This document shows positions 1 through 7,552 of a stretch of DNA of 10,000 bases, piece by piece. A program made the position numbers and the translations under genes. The notes beneath the pieces are model-generated. The model worked only from the letters and a program-made list of their open reading frames with translations, had not been told where the DNA came from and did no database searches. Origin of the DNA: Asticcacaulis sp. (GTDB lineage Bacteria > Pseudomonadota > Alphaproteobacteria > Caulobacterales > Caulobacteraceae); the NCBI RefSeq assembly GCF_020217185.1, contig NZ_JAIWNX010000026.1:1-10000 (forward strand). Reading direction: 5' to 3'. Each line of letters starts with the position of its first letter. Position 1 is the first letter of the stretch.

Positions 1-658
1 GCCCCTGATCGACTAGAATTTCATCAAACGGCAGGGCCTTGCCCCTGGCCAGACGTAAGGCCGCGTCGTATGTTTCCCACGCCTCATGCGACGGGCCAAG
101 ATAGGCCTCCATCGCCTTTTGCCCCCACGGACAGTGGACGGGCGAGGCGATGGGCGCGAAGGCCGAAACCGATCTGAACAGGTGCGAATAGTTCATGGCC
201 AGAGTCAGCGCGCCGTGCCCGCCCATCGAATGGCCGAACAGACCAACGCGGCTCATATCCGCCGGAAATTCCGCCGCGATCAGCTGAAGCAGATCGTGCG
301 TGACGTAGGTTTCCATCTGGAAATGCGCCGCCCACGGGCCTTGCGTGGCATTGACGTAGAAGCCCGCCCCCTGCCCCAGATCATAGGCCTCATCATTGGC
401 GACCCCCTCACCGCGCGGTGAGGTATCCGGTGCCACGATCATCAGGCCCAGTTCGGCCGCACGCTTATAGGCCCCGGCCTTTTCCGTGAAATTGTTGGCC
501 GTGCAGGTCAGGCCCGACAGCCAGATCAGCACCGGGAAGGGCCCCGTGCCTTCGGGTACGAAGACGCTGAGCGCCATCGGCGTCTGGGTCGCCGCCGAGT
601 CGTGCTTCACAAAGCTCAGCGTGCCTCCGAACAGGCGGTGTTGCGCGGTAATGTCCAT
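1..658 (-). CDS. fghA: S-formylglutathione hydrolase (3' end beyond window)
   Basis: Hydrolyses S-formylglutathione to formate and glutathione, the second step of glutathione-dependent formaldehyde oxidation in the cytoplasm. The 219 visible residues show an esterase D/FGH-type alpha/beta hydrolase: LIWLSGLTCTANNF (44-57), APDTSPRGE (76-84), GAGFYVNAT (97-105) and the nucleophile elbow GHSMGG with Ser144. The family is usually about 275-285 residues, so roughly 60 C-terminal residues, including the catalytic His and probably the Asp, lie left of the window. The ATG at 658 is preceded by GAGGG about 8 nt upstream. The stop of the upstream GNAT gene is only 10 nt away, so the gene is the last visible member of an operon adhC > GNAT > fghA. 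The pairing with adhC makes the assignment strong. Family-wide carboxylesterase activity on other small acyl esters is also known. Confidence 0.95.
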   Translation of the reverse strand, partial: MDITAQHRLFGGTLSFVKHDSAATQTPMALSVFVPEGTGPFPVLIWLSGLTCTANNFTEKAGAYKRAAELGLMIVAPDTSPRGEGVANDEAYDLGQGAGFYVNATQGPWAAHFQMETYVTHDLLQLIAAEFPADMSRVGLFGHSMGGHGALTLAMNYSHLFRSVSAFAPIASPVHCPWGQKAMEAYLGPSHEAWETYDAALRLARGKALPFDEILVDQG

Positions 659-668
659 GATTAAACCC

Positions 669-1429
669 TCAGATCAGTCGGCGCAGCAGGATACCGGGCA
701 GGATGACGCCCTCGGCCATGTGAATTTCAATCAGATTTTCGCGCTTGAAGCCCAGCGTCCGGTAAAAACCTTCGGCATTGAGCCCCGAATAGCAGACAAA
801 CTCACGCAGGCCCGCCGCCTTGGCCTCTTTGAGGCAGTGCTGGAACAGGCGGCTGCCCACACCGAATCCGGCAAAGTCCGGATGGGTGGCAAAGTGGCGG
901 ATATGGGCGACGCCTTCGATAACTTCGCCCGAGCCGGGGGCTTCGCGGGTGAAGCCACCGCACGCCGCGATTTGCCCGTCCATATCGGCCATGACGTAGA
1001 AAGTACCACAGGTCAGCAGCGCCGGATCCAGCACGGTCAGGAACGGCAGCACCTCCTCGACCAGATCAGAGCCGTAGGACCGGTGCAGGCCTTCTTCATA
1101 GGCCAGACCCAGCATGTCCTCGATATCGGCGCGGTCTTCGGGGCGCGCCACCGTCAGCGCCAGCGATTCGGCGTAGTCGCGGTCATCGCCCGTATCGACA
1201 CCGAACAGGACGTGTGGCTCCCACGGCCACGACCCGTGCCAGTTCTTTTGCAGGCACGCGGAATGGCACCAGAAGTCCTGCGCCAAGGGCGAAAACTTGG
1301 CGGCGCGCCAGTGCGGCATCCACGTCGCGGTCAGGGTCACGGCGGCGTTTTCGTCCTCGATCGGCTCGGAACAGAAGACGCAGCTATAGGGTTCGACGTG
1401 CTCGATTTCGAAATCGTCGTCCTCTTCCA

Positions 1430-1430
<1 letters not shown>
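669..1430 (-). CDS. GNAT-family N-acetyltransferase with N-terminal zinc-ribbon-like module
   Basis: A 253-residue protein in two parts. Residues 1-75 carry C17-x2-C20 and C55-H-x2-C59, spaced like a small zinc-binding module; the first ten residues are very acidic. Residues about 90-253 read as a GNAT fold: the acetyl-CoA loop is around HFATHPDFAGFGVGSRLF, followed by a helix and the typical late segment NAEGFYRTLGFKR. The acyl acceptor cannot be read from the sequence. Its ATG overlaps the adhC stop by one base (TGATG), and fghA begins 10 nt after its stop, so all three are very likely cotranscribed and translationally coupled. This suggests a role connected to formaldehyde or glutathione-adduct metabolism, but that is inference from position only. 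A generic small-molecule or protein acetyltransferase carried along in the operon is equally possible. The family call is good; the zinc-binding role is likely but untested. Confidence 0.85.
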
Positions 1431-2539
<1,109 letters not shown>

Positions 2540-2696
2540 GGCAGTCTCCCTAAATCTGCTGCCAAACCTAAGACCCTGCTGGATGCGGGGCAAGCCCTAA
2601 CCGGCGTTTACCCCCTATAAAAGCCGCCCGGCGCTCAGGTTCGGCTTCACCCGCTTAAGGTAAACAGCAACCATATGTATCATGTTGTATTACAAA

Positions 2697-2708
2697 ACAA
2701 AATTTTGT
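2697..2708. promoter_or_regulatory. Perfect 12-bp A/T-rich palindrome, possible operator
   Basis: ACAAAATTTTGT is fully self-complementary and sits in the most A/T-rich part of the divergent intergenic region, 136 nt upstream of the chemoreceptor ATG and about 158 nt upstream of the adhC ATG. Dimeric regulators bind sites of this shape, but I do not recognise a specific family consensus, and short A/T palindromes arise by chance in such DNA. Confidence 0.3.
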
Positions 2709-2774
2709 GATCTCAATTGGTCGGTCAGAAAGCCTTAAGACTCTGAGCCTAGATTGTAACCCTGTTATTGAACG

Positions 2775-2805
2775 GGGACGTGCGCCGTCCCGCTTTACAC
2801 GCGGG
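2775..2805 (+). other. Two overlapping alternative hairpins in the chemoreceptor leader
   Basis: GGGACG (2775-2780) pairs perfectly with CGTCCC (2786-2791) around a 5-nt loop. CCCGC (2789-2793) pairs perfectly with GCGGG (2801-2805) around a 7-nt loop. The two stems share CCC at 2789-2791, so they cannot form together. They lie about 40-70 nt before the chemoreceptor start codon and would fall in its 5' untranslated region if the promoter lies upstream. The pairing is visible in the sequence; any regulatory switching is speculation, since short GC stems are common here. Confidence 0.3.
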
Positions 2806-2843
2806 CGGCCACATCTTCGGATCAAAGTTCGGGGTAAGAAAAG

Positions 2844-4517
2844 ATGAGTATCAAGTTCAAGATTCTGGCGCTGGTCGCCGCCTTCGCCATCATCGCTTCG
2901 GCCATTACCGGTCTGGGGCTGGCCACCATCGGCGACTACAACAAAATCCTGGCCAGCTACGGCAATGCCAACCAGAACGCCTATAACGGCGAAAAGCTCA
3001 ACCGCCTCGTGACGCTTGTGGTGATGGAATCGCGCGGCGTCTACATGGCCGAAAGCACCGAAAAGGCCAAGAAGTTCGCCGATGGCGTCGATAAGGGCCT
3101 CGACGATATGCAGGCGCTCTTGACCTCGTGGAAGGCTACGCTTGAACCCAATGAACTGCCAGCCTTTGCCGCCGTCGAAGCCAAGGCGCAGCAATTCATC
3201 ACCTTCCGCCGCGAAATCGCCCGCGTCGGCCGTGATGTCTCTCCGGAAGAAGCCAATACGCTGGGCAATAACGAGGCCAACCGCGCCAACCGCTCGGGCT
3301 TCCAGAAAGACATCGACGCGATGGTCACCACCATCCGCGCCGATCTGGAAAAATCGCAGGCCGAGGTGGCTAGCTATAGTCAGACCCGCTCCAACCTGTT
3401 CCTGCTGATGGCCGTCACCGGCATTCTGGCCCTTCTGGCCGTCTCCCTCTGGGTCGCCATCAAGGTCATTTCGCGCCCGATCCAGAATATCGACCGCAGC
3501 GTGACGCGTATCTCCGAAGGCGCCTATGACACGCCGATCCCGGAGCATACGGCTAAGGACGAGATCGGCAGCCTGTGGCGTTCGATCCGCGTCCTGCGCG
3601 ACCGCGCCGCCGAAGCCGAGCAGCTCAAGGTCGAGCAGCAGATGGCCGAAAAGCGCGCCTATCAGGAGCTGATGGCCGAACGTAACCGCATCGCGGCCGA
3701 GTTTGAAAAGCACATGGGCGAACTGGCCACGCGCTTTATCTCCTCGTCGCGCACGGTTGCCGAAGCCGCCCGCGGCCTTAACGAAACGGCAGAAGACACG
3801 TCGCACCGTGCCGCCTCGGTGTCGCAGGCCGCTATCGACGCCGCCAACAATGTGCAAAACGTCGCCGCCGCTACCGAGGAATTGTCGGCCAGCGTCGGGG
3901 AAATCAACCATCAGGTCGTGCGCACCGCCGAGGTGACGCAAAGCGCCGTCGAAGAAGCCAAGAAGACCGAAGAGGCCATTCAGACGCTCTCGACCGCCGC
4001 TCAGCAGATCGGCGAGGTCATCAACCTCATTCAGGCCATCGCCGCCCAGACCAACCTGCTGGCGCTCAATGCCACCATCGAATCGGCGCGCGCCGGGGAA
4101 GCCGGTAAGGGCTTTGCCGTCGTCGCCTCCGAAGTGAAGCAACTGGCGCAGCAAACCGCCAAGGCCACCGACGACATCCGTGCCAAGATTTCGGAAATCC
4201 AGTCGGCGACGGCGGTCACGGTGGGCTCGATCGACGCCATCGTCCGCACGATCGAAACCATTGGCGGCCTGACCGGCTCAATTGCGGCCTCGGTCGAACA
4301 ACAGGGTGCGGCGACGAATGAAATCGCCGCCAATACCAACCGCGCCGCCACCGGTACGCGCGATGTGACCGGCCACATTACGGGCGTCGATCAGGCGGCC
4401 CAGATGACCGGCCACGCCGCGCAGCAACTGCTGGGTCTGTCGTCGGAACTGGAAGAACGCTCCGCCGACCTGCAAGGCGAGGTCGTGGCCTTCGTGCAGC
4501 GCCTGCGCGCCGCGTAA
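2844..4517 (+). CDS. Methyl-accepting chemotaxis protein (transmembrane chemoreceptor)
   Basis: A 557-residue inner-membrane chemoreceptor that would signal through CheW/CheA to the flagellar motor. Domains in order: TM1 about 7-29; a periplasmic domain about 30-184, predicted mostly helical and compatible with a four-helix-bundle sensor; TM2 about 185-206; HAMP from about 207 (ISRPI, then [15 protein letters not shown]) to about 262; a long cytoplasmic coiled coil; and the conserved signalling hairpin tip at 402-425 ([20 protein letters not shown], then KGFAVVA). The C-terminus ends in QRLRAA and lacks the NWETF-type pentapeptide used by CheR/CheB in some receptors. The ligand cannot be inferred. 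The ATG at 2844 fits the membrane-anchor N-terminus ([10 protein letters not shown]), although only a weak purine-rich ribosome site precedes it. The gene stands alone: no che genes lie nearby, and a strong terminator follows. The family assignment is very secure. Confidence 0.96.
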   Translation: MSIKFKILALVAAFAIIASAITGLGLATIGDYNKILASYGNANQNAYNGEKLNRLVTLVVMESRGVYMAESTEKAKKFADGVDKGLDDMQALLTSWKATLEPNELPAFAAVEAKAQQFITFRREIARVGRDVSPEEANTLGNNEANRANRSGFQKDIDAMVTTIRADLEKSQAEVASYSQTRSNLFLLMAVTGILALLAVSLWVAIKVISRPIQNIDRSVTRISEGAYDTPIPEHTAKDEIGSLWRSIRVLRDRAAEAEQLKVEQQMAEKRAYQELMAERNRIAAEFEKHMGELATRFISSSRTVAEAARGLNETAEDTSHRAASVSQAAIDAANNVQNVAAATEELSASVGEINHQVVRTAEVTQSAVEEAKKTEEAIQTLSTAAQQIGEVINLIQAIAAQTNLLALNATIESARAGEAGKGFAVVASEVKQLAQQTAKATDDIRAKISEIQSATAVTVGSIDAIVRTIETIGGLTGSIAASVEQQGAATNEIAANTNRAATGTRDVTGHITGVDQAAQMTGHAAQQLLGLSSELEERSADLQGEVVAFVQRLRAA

Positions 4518-4518
4518 C

Positions 4519-4539
4519 ACGCTTAAAACAAAGCGTTTT
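4519..4539 (+). terminator. Weak hairpin directly after the chemoreceptor stop
   Basis: ACGCTT (4519-4524) pairs with AAGCGT (4531-4536) around a 6-nt loop, and the run TTTT (4536-4539) follows. It begins one base after the stop codon and precedes the much stronger terminator at 4551-4584. The 6-bp stem is only moderately stable, so it may be an auxiliary terminator or an mRNA 3'-end structure. Confidence 0.35.
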
Positions 4540-4550
4540 CGATAAAATCT

Positions 4551-4584
4551 CCCCGCCGGTGCGTGTCTCCGGCGGGGGTTTTTT
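4551..4584 (+). terminator. Strong intrinsic terminator, probably bidirectional
   Basis: CCCCGCCGG (4551-4559) pairs perfectly over 9 bp with CCGGCGGGG (4569-4577) around a 9-nt loop, followed by G and six T (4579-4584). This is a textbook terminator for the chemoreceptor transcript. On the minus strand the same stem is followed by AGATTTTATC, and the udg stop codon lies inside the T run, so it can also serve udg, though with a poorer T tract. Confidence 0.88.
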
Positions 4585-5296
4585 ATGCGTCCAGAGGATT
4601 GTCCGGCAGCTTCCAGTCGATAGGCGTCACGCCCTGCGCCTTTAGCCAGTCATTGGTTTTGGAAAAGGGCCGGCTGCCCAGAAAGCCGTTGTGCGCCGAC
4701 AGCGGCGACGGGTGCGCCGATTTCAGCACCAGATGGCGCGACGCATCGACAAAGGCGGCTTTTTTCTGCGCATAGGCCCCCCACAGGATGAAGACGACGG
4801 GTTGCGGTAAATCATTGACGCGGGCGATAACGGCGTCGGTGAACTTTTCCCAGCCGCGCCCCTGATGCGCCGCCGCCTTGCCCTCCTCAACCGTCAGCAC
4901 GCTGTTGAGCAGCAGCACACCCTGCTTCGCCCAGTGTTCCAGAAAGCCATGCCGTGCGGGCGGGATGCCAAGATCGCTCTGCATCTCCTTGTAGATATTG
5001 ACCAGAGACGGCGGGATACGCACGCCCGGCCGCACGCTGAAACACAGGCCGTGCGCCTGACCTTCGCCATGATAGGGGTCCTGCCCCAGAATGACGACCT
5101 TGACCTGATCCAGCGGCGTCAGGTCCAGCGCCCGGAAATACTCGCTGCCCCTGGGGAAGATGCGCTTGCCGTGGGCCTTCTCGTCTTTCAGAAAGGCCTT
5201 GAGCGATTGCATATACGGGCTGTGGAATTCCGGCGTCAGCGCCGCCTTCCAGCCGGGTTCGAGGCTGATGCCCTCCGTGTTGGGGGTGGCTGTCAT
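4583..5296 (-). CDS. ung: Uracil-DNA glycosylase, family 1
   Basis: Excises uracil from DNA to start base-excision repair after cytosine deamination or dUTP misincorporation. The 237-residue product has the family 1 signatures: water-activating loop GQDPYHG at 71-77 with Asp73; the LCFSV segment with Phe86, which stacks on uracil; uracil-recognition Asn131 in LLLNSVLTV; and the minor-groove loop HPSPLSA at 195-201 with His195, leading into [13 protein letters not shown]. All key residues are present. The start at 5296 is chosen because AGAGGA lies about 9 nt upstream. An open frame continues to 5512 but its extra residues do not resemble the family. The gene is monocistronic and divergent from sodC; it ends inside the shared terminator region with the chemoreceptor gene. 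Confidence 0.97.
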   Translation of the reverse strand: MTATPNTEGISLEPGWKAALTPEFHSPYMQSLKAFLKDEKAHGKRIFPRGSEYFRALDLTPLDQVKVVILGQDPYHGEGQAHGLCFSVRPGVRIPPSLVNIYKEMQSDLGIPPARHGFLEHWAKQGVLLLNSVLTVEEGKAAAHQGRGWEKFTDAVIARVNDLPQPVVFILWGAYAQKKAAFVDASRHLVLKSAHPSPLSAHNGFLGSRPFSKTNDWLKAQGVTPIDWKLPDNPLDA

Positions 5297-5466
5297 AAGA
5301 TATATCCTCTTGCACGGTAGAATGGCCCGAACGGACACCGACTCTGTGAAGGCGTCAAGCCGACGGATCATCTTCCTCTCCGCGTAAAACCGCACAGACC
5401 AATTGATAACCGTTCGCAAGCATGAGAGACTACGGGCGGGCGGGACTGATGAGAGAAGGAATTCCC
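5297..5466. other. Divergent promoter region udg / sodC
   Basis: This 170-bp region carries the promoters of both genes. On the minus strand, TTGACGC (5358-5352) exactly fits the Caulobacter-type -35 consensus TTGACgS, but no good -10 follows at the expected distance. On the plus strand, CGTAAAAC (5383-5390) partly fits the -10 consensus GCTANAWC, with CCGACGG (5360-5366) as a weak -35 at a rather long spacing. A Fur-like box lies at 5404-5418. AGAAGGA precedes the sodC start by about 8 nt. The promoter calls are tentative. Confidence 0.35.
5404..5418 (+). promoter_or_regulatory. Possible Fur-type 7-1-7 box upstream of sodC
   Basis: TGATAAC-C-GTTCGCA has the 7-1-7 layout of Fur boxes: five of seven positions are symmetric between the two arms, and it resembles the TGATAAT/ATTCGCA forms seen in proteobacterial Fur sites. 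It lies 49 nt before the sodC ATG, close to where the promoter would be. Fur or iron control of superoxide dismutases is well established in bacteria. This is one degenerate match read by eye, so confidence is low. Confidence 0.3.
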
Positions 5467-5985
5467 ATGCGCACATTCGCATTCGCCGCGGCCCTGATCG
5501 CCGCTGCCACACCGGTCTTTGCCGCCCCGGCGACGTCAGACCTGATCGGCAATGATGGCAAGACCATCGGCACGGTCACCGTCACCCCGGCCCCCAAGGG
5601 CGTCATCCTGCGTATTGAAGCGACGGGCCTCAGCGAAGGCTGGCACGGCGTACACTTCCACGCCAAGGGCGACTGCGGCGACACGGCCAAGTTCCAGAAT
5701 TCCGGCGGCCACGTCCATGACGCCAGCCACGGCGCACTGGTGCACGGCCTGCTGAACCCCGCCGCCAATGACGATGGCGACCTGACCAATATCTATGCCG
5801 GTAAGGACGGCGTGGCCAAGGCGGAAATCTTCTCGTCGCTGGTCAGCTATGCGCCCACCGCCGGTAAGTCGGCCCTGAAAGACGCTGACGGCGCGGCGGT
5901 CGTCGTTCACGCTTCGCCCGACGACTATTCGAGCCAGCCCATCGGGGGCGCCGGGGCGCGTGTCGCCTGTGCGGTGGTGAAATAG
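5467..5985 (+). CDS. sodC: Exported Cu-Zn superoxide dismutase family protein with altered zinc site
   Basis: Predicted periplasmic protein of the Cu-Zn SOD family, which converts superoxide to hydrogen peroxide and oxygen. The 172 residues begin with a signal peptide, [19 protein letters not shown], probably cut before A20. Copper ligands are H63 and H65 ([10 protein letters not shown]), bridging H82 (SGGHVH) and H148 (VVVHASPDD). The conserved disulfide would be C70-C168, and R165 (GARVAC) matches the active-site arginine. By alignment on GDL, H93 and D105 match two zinc ligands, but the third zinc His position (H78 of bovine SOD1) is D102 (NDDGDL), and the family motif GHxNP is GHVHD here. 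I recall similar sequences in alphaproteobacteria annotated simply as SOD family protein. The start at 5467 is preferred over an in-frame ATG at 5422 because AGAAGGA precedes it and the signal peptide begins there. Dismutase activity is likely but not certain. Confidence 0.9.
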   Translation: MRTFAFAAALIAAATPVFAAPATSDLIGNDGKTIGTVTVTPAPKGVILRIEATGLSEGWHGVHFHAKGDCGDTAKFQNSGGHVHDASHGALVHGLLNPAANDDGDLTNIYAGKDGVAKAEIFSSLVSYAPTAGKSALKDADGAAVVVHASPDDYSSQPIGGAGARVACAVVK

Positions 5986-5990
5986 CCCAT

Positions 5991-6022
5991 AAAAAAGCCC
6001 CTTCCGGGAGGCCGGAAGGGGC
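5991..6022 (-). terminator. Intrinsic terminator for the M23/rluA operon
   Basis: An 11-bp perfect stem, GCCCCTTCCGG (5997-6007) with CCGGAAGGGGC (6012-6022), and a 4-nt GAGG loop. Six A precede it on the plus strand (5991-5996), which become six T after the stem on the minus strand. It is therefore a canonical terminator for leftward transcription from rluA. sodC stops 5 nt before it on the other strand and gets the hairpin without a T tract, so termination there may be weaker. The 121 bp between this stem and the rluA stop hold only weak hairpins, such as GAAGTC (6034-6039) with GACTTC (6050-6055). Confidence 0.85.
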
Positions 6023-6143
6023 AGTGGCTCAGGGAAGTCACCCAGAAAAGACTTCAATGAGAACTCTCACCCCGTCACTATGACGCGACACGCATAGCGA
6101 TCCCATCGGGGAAGCCCGCCCGCCCATAAGAAACCGGTAAGTT

Positions 6144-6815
6144 TCAAAACGCGGGCGCGGCGGCGACCTCGATCCTGCGCCCGTCGGCCGGATGCGGAAA
6201 TGCCAGATATTCGGCATGGAGTTGCAGACGCGGGCTGAGCGCGCGCACCTCATCCGGCGCATAAAACTCATCGCCCAGTATCGGATGGCCCAGCGCCATC
6301 ATATGCACCCGGAGCTGATGCGAGCGCCCGGTAACGGGTTCCAGCGCCACGCGGGTGCGCCCCGCCTCGCGCGCCAAAACCGTGTAGCGGGTCAGGGAGG
6401 GTTTACCGACCTCATGATCGACCTTCTGGCGCGGGCGATTGGGCCAGTCGCAGATCAGCGGCAGATCAACCTCCCCCTGCTCGGCGGCCACTTCCCCGGC
6501 GACCACCGCCACATAGCGCTTGGTGACCTGTCGTTCCGCAAAGGCGATGGACAGGGCGCGATGCGGCTCAGCCCCCCGCGCCATCAGGATCAGGCCAGAG
6601 GTGGCCATATCCAGCCGATGCACGATCAGGGCGTCCGGCCACAGGGCCTGCACGCGCAGGGCCAGCGAATCCTTGTTCTCCGGCAAACGTCCCGGCACAG
6701 ACAGCAGGCCCGCCGGTTTATCGAAGACCAGCACGCTGTCGTCGGCATACAGCGGCGTTATCACAGGTGCGTCAGCCCCAAAAGCGGTCTGGGGTCGGGA
6801 CAGACCTGTGTCCAC
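6144..6815 (-). CDS. rluA: RluA-type RNA pseudouridine synthase
   Basis: Isomerises uridine to pseudouridine; E. coli RluA modifies position 746 of 23S rRNA and position 32 of some tRNAs. The 223-residue frame keeps the characteristic segments: KPAGLLSVPGR (33-43), the catalytic HRLDMATSGL with Asp69, VDLPLICDWPNRPRQKV, TGRSHQLRVHM and LGHPILGDEFYA. These match RluA itself more closely than RluC or RluD, and no N-terminal S4 domain is present, as in RluA. Two GTG starts are possible: 6815 gives 223 residues and overlaps the upstream M23 gene by 55 nt; 6764 gives 206 residues and a GTGA overlap with its stop. Neither has a strong ribosome site. E. coli RluA has about 16 residues before the LYQDD-like segment, which fits the longer form better, while the 4-nt overlap favours the shorter. 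Translational coupling to the M23 gene is likely in either case. Confidence 0.94.
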   Translation of the reverse strand: MDTGLSRPQTAFGADAPVITPLYADDSVLVFDKPAGLLSVPGRLPENKDSLALRVQALWPDALIVHRLDMATSGLILMARGAEPHRALSIAFAERQVTKRYVAVVAGEVAAEQGEVDLPLICDWPNRPRQKVDHEVGKPSLTRYTVLAREAGRTRVALEPVTGRSHQLRVHMMALGHPILGDEFYAPDEVRALSPRLQLHAEYLAFPHPADGRRIEVAAAPAF

Positions 6816-7447
6816 GGGTCGCGCTCGGAGCGTTTAAAGACGCCGGGAAAGTCGCCCGACCGGCCGCCCAGGTCGAGAATGACCTGAAAATGCAGGTGCG
6901 GCGACCAGCCGCCATTAACGCTGTCATCGCCCAGACGCGCCAGCCTGTCGCCCGCGTTGAACACCTTGCCCGCAAACAGACCGTCGAGACTGTCGCGGCT
7001 GAGATGCCCGTACAGCGTCCAGAAGGTCAGGCCGGGCCTTGGTTCATGTTGTACAATAACCGTCGGGCCGTAGTCCTTGATATTATTGTTATCCTGAAAC
7101 GAATGCACAGACCCGGACAAAGGCGCAAACACCTCTGAACCCGCCGCAGCGAACAGGTCGATCCCCAGATGCAGGGTGCGCCGTTCGCCGCCGTCTCCGG
7201 CAAAGACGTCGCTGTCGTAAATACCGCGATCCTCGTCATAGCCCCCGATACGCAGCGGTTCACCGGCCTGCACGGCCCAGCCGCGCGGCATATCGCCCTC
7301 CCAGCCTTCGGCCCTCAGCCCCTCGGCATCGAGGCGGATGGGACGGGCGGTTTGAAGCCCCGCCATAATCCCGGCACTGGGTTCGGGGCGCTCAGCCAGC
7401 CACAGATGATAGGCGGCCAGCCGTTTGGAAGCAGTCACAGACATCAT
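6761..7447 (-). CDS. M23-family metallopeptidase-like protein, no signal peptide
   Basis: A 228-residue protein with a LytM/M23 zinc-peptidase core. The zinc ligands are H93 and D97 (HLGIDLF) and H186 (HLHF); H148 (YGHL) and H184 match the catalytic histidines. Family members usually cut peptidoglycan cross-bridge peptides and are exported, but this one begins MMSVTASKRLAAYHLW with no signal peptide or membrane anchor. From memory, its long version of the motif (LHLGIDLF, then DYGPTVIVQH, NGGWSPHLHFQ and a PDPRPLL end) resembles the M23 module found between a phosphotransferase and a class III aminotransferase in large fused proteins, rather than envelope amidase activators; this was not checked. 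The start is uncertain: two adjacent ATGs (7447, 7444) lack a clear ribosome site. The gene overlaps rluA and is divergent from the DUF72 gene. The substrate is unknown. Confidence 0.85.
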   Translation of the reverse strand: MMSVTASKRLAAYHLWLAERPEPSAGIMAGLQTARPIRLDAEGLRAEGWEGDMPRGWAVQAGEPLRIGGYDEDRGIYDSDVFAGDGGERRTLHLGIDLFAAAGSEVFAPLSGSVHSFQDNNNIKDYGPTVIVQHEPRPGLTFWTLYGHLSRDSLDGLFAGKVFNAGDRLARLGDDSVNGGWSPHLHFQVILDLGGRSGDFPGVFKRSERDPWTQVCPDPRPLLGLTHL

Positions 7448-7495
7448 GGCGGCACTTTAGCGACAATGTCGGCGCAACCCTACCGCTTTTTCATA

Positions 7496-7525
7496 CTGAC
7501 AGCGCCTGTCCATTCGCCGTAGATA
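7496..7525 (+). promoter_or_regulatory. Candidate promoter for the DUF72 / HD-hydrolase operon
   Basis: CTGACA (7496-7501) and TAGATA (7520-7525), 18 nt apart, form a plausible -35/-10 pair that also approximates the Caulobacter -10 consensus GCTANAWC. The pair would start transcription about 20 nt before the DUF72 ATG. It lies in the 105-bp gap between divergent genes; no leftward promoter for the M23 gene is obvious there. Confidence 0.3.
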
Positions 7526-7552
7526 GTGGCCCGACCCTAAACGGAGGCAGGC

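Larger units (their letters stand above)
2540..2843. other. Divergent intergenic region adhC / chemoreceptor gene
   Basis: This 304-bp gap must contain the promoters of adhC (leftward) and of the chemoreceptor gene (rightward). The stretch 2661-2720 has only 17 G/C in 60 bases, in sharp contrast to the GC-rich genes on both sides, and is the probable regulatory core. It holds a perfect 12-bp palindrome (2697-2708), followed directly by a 10-of-12 symmetric TTGTGATCTCAA (2705-2716). AAGCCG at 2621-2626 and CGGCTT at 2642-2647 could pair as a 6-bp stem with a 15-nt loop. I could not identify a convincing -35/-10 pair for either gene, and I see no small gene in the gap. Confidence 0.6.

Noticed and set aside
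2540..2593. Extended adhC start at 2593
   Set aside because: The added 18 residues are not family-like, and a good ribosome site precedes the ATG at 2539.
2705..2716. CRP-like site TTGTGATCTCAA
   Set aside because: Only one TGTGA half-site is present and the spacing to any second half does not match a CRP site.
2655..2740. CtrA-type TTAA-N7-TTAA boxes near the chemoreceptor gene
   Set aside because: TTAA occurs at about 2655 and 2735, but neither has a second TTAA at the required 7-nt spacing.
2655..4154. A 499-residue minus-strand open frame opposite the chemoreceptor gene
   Set aside because: The plus strand encodes a full, motif-complete chemoreceptor; the antisense product is Gly/His/Asp-rich low-complexity text, a known shadow of such genes.
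5297..5512. Extended udg start at 5512
   Set aside because: The extension would run through the divergent promoter region into sodC and does not resemble the glycosylase family.
6192..6887. Plus-strand open frame opposite rluA
   Set aside because: RluA motifs are complete on the minus strand; the opposite frame shows no domain.
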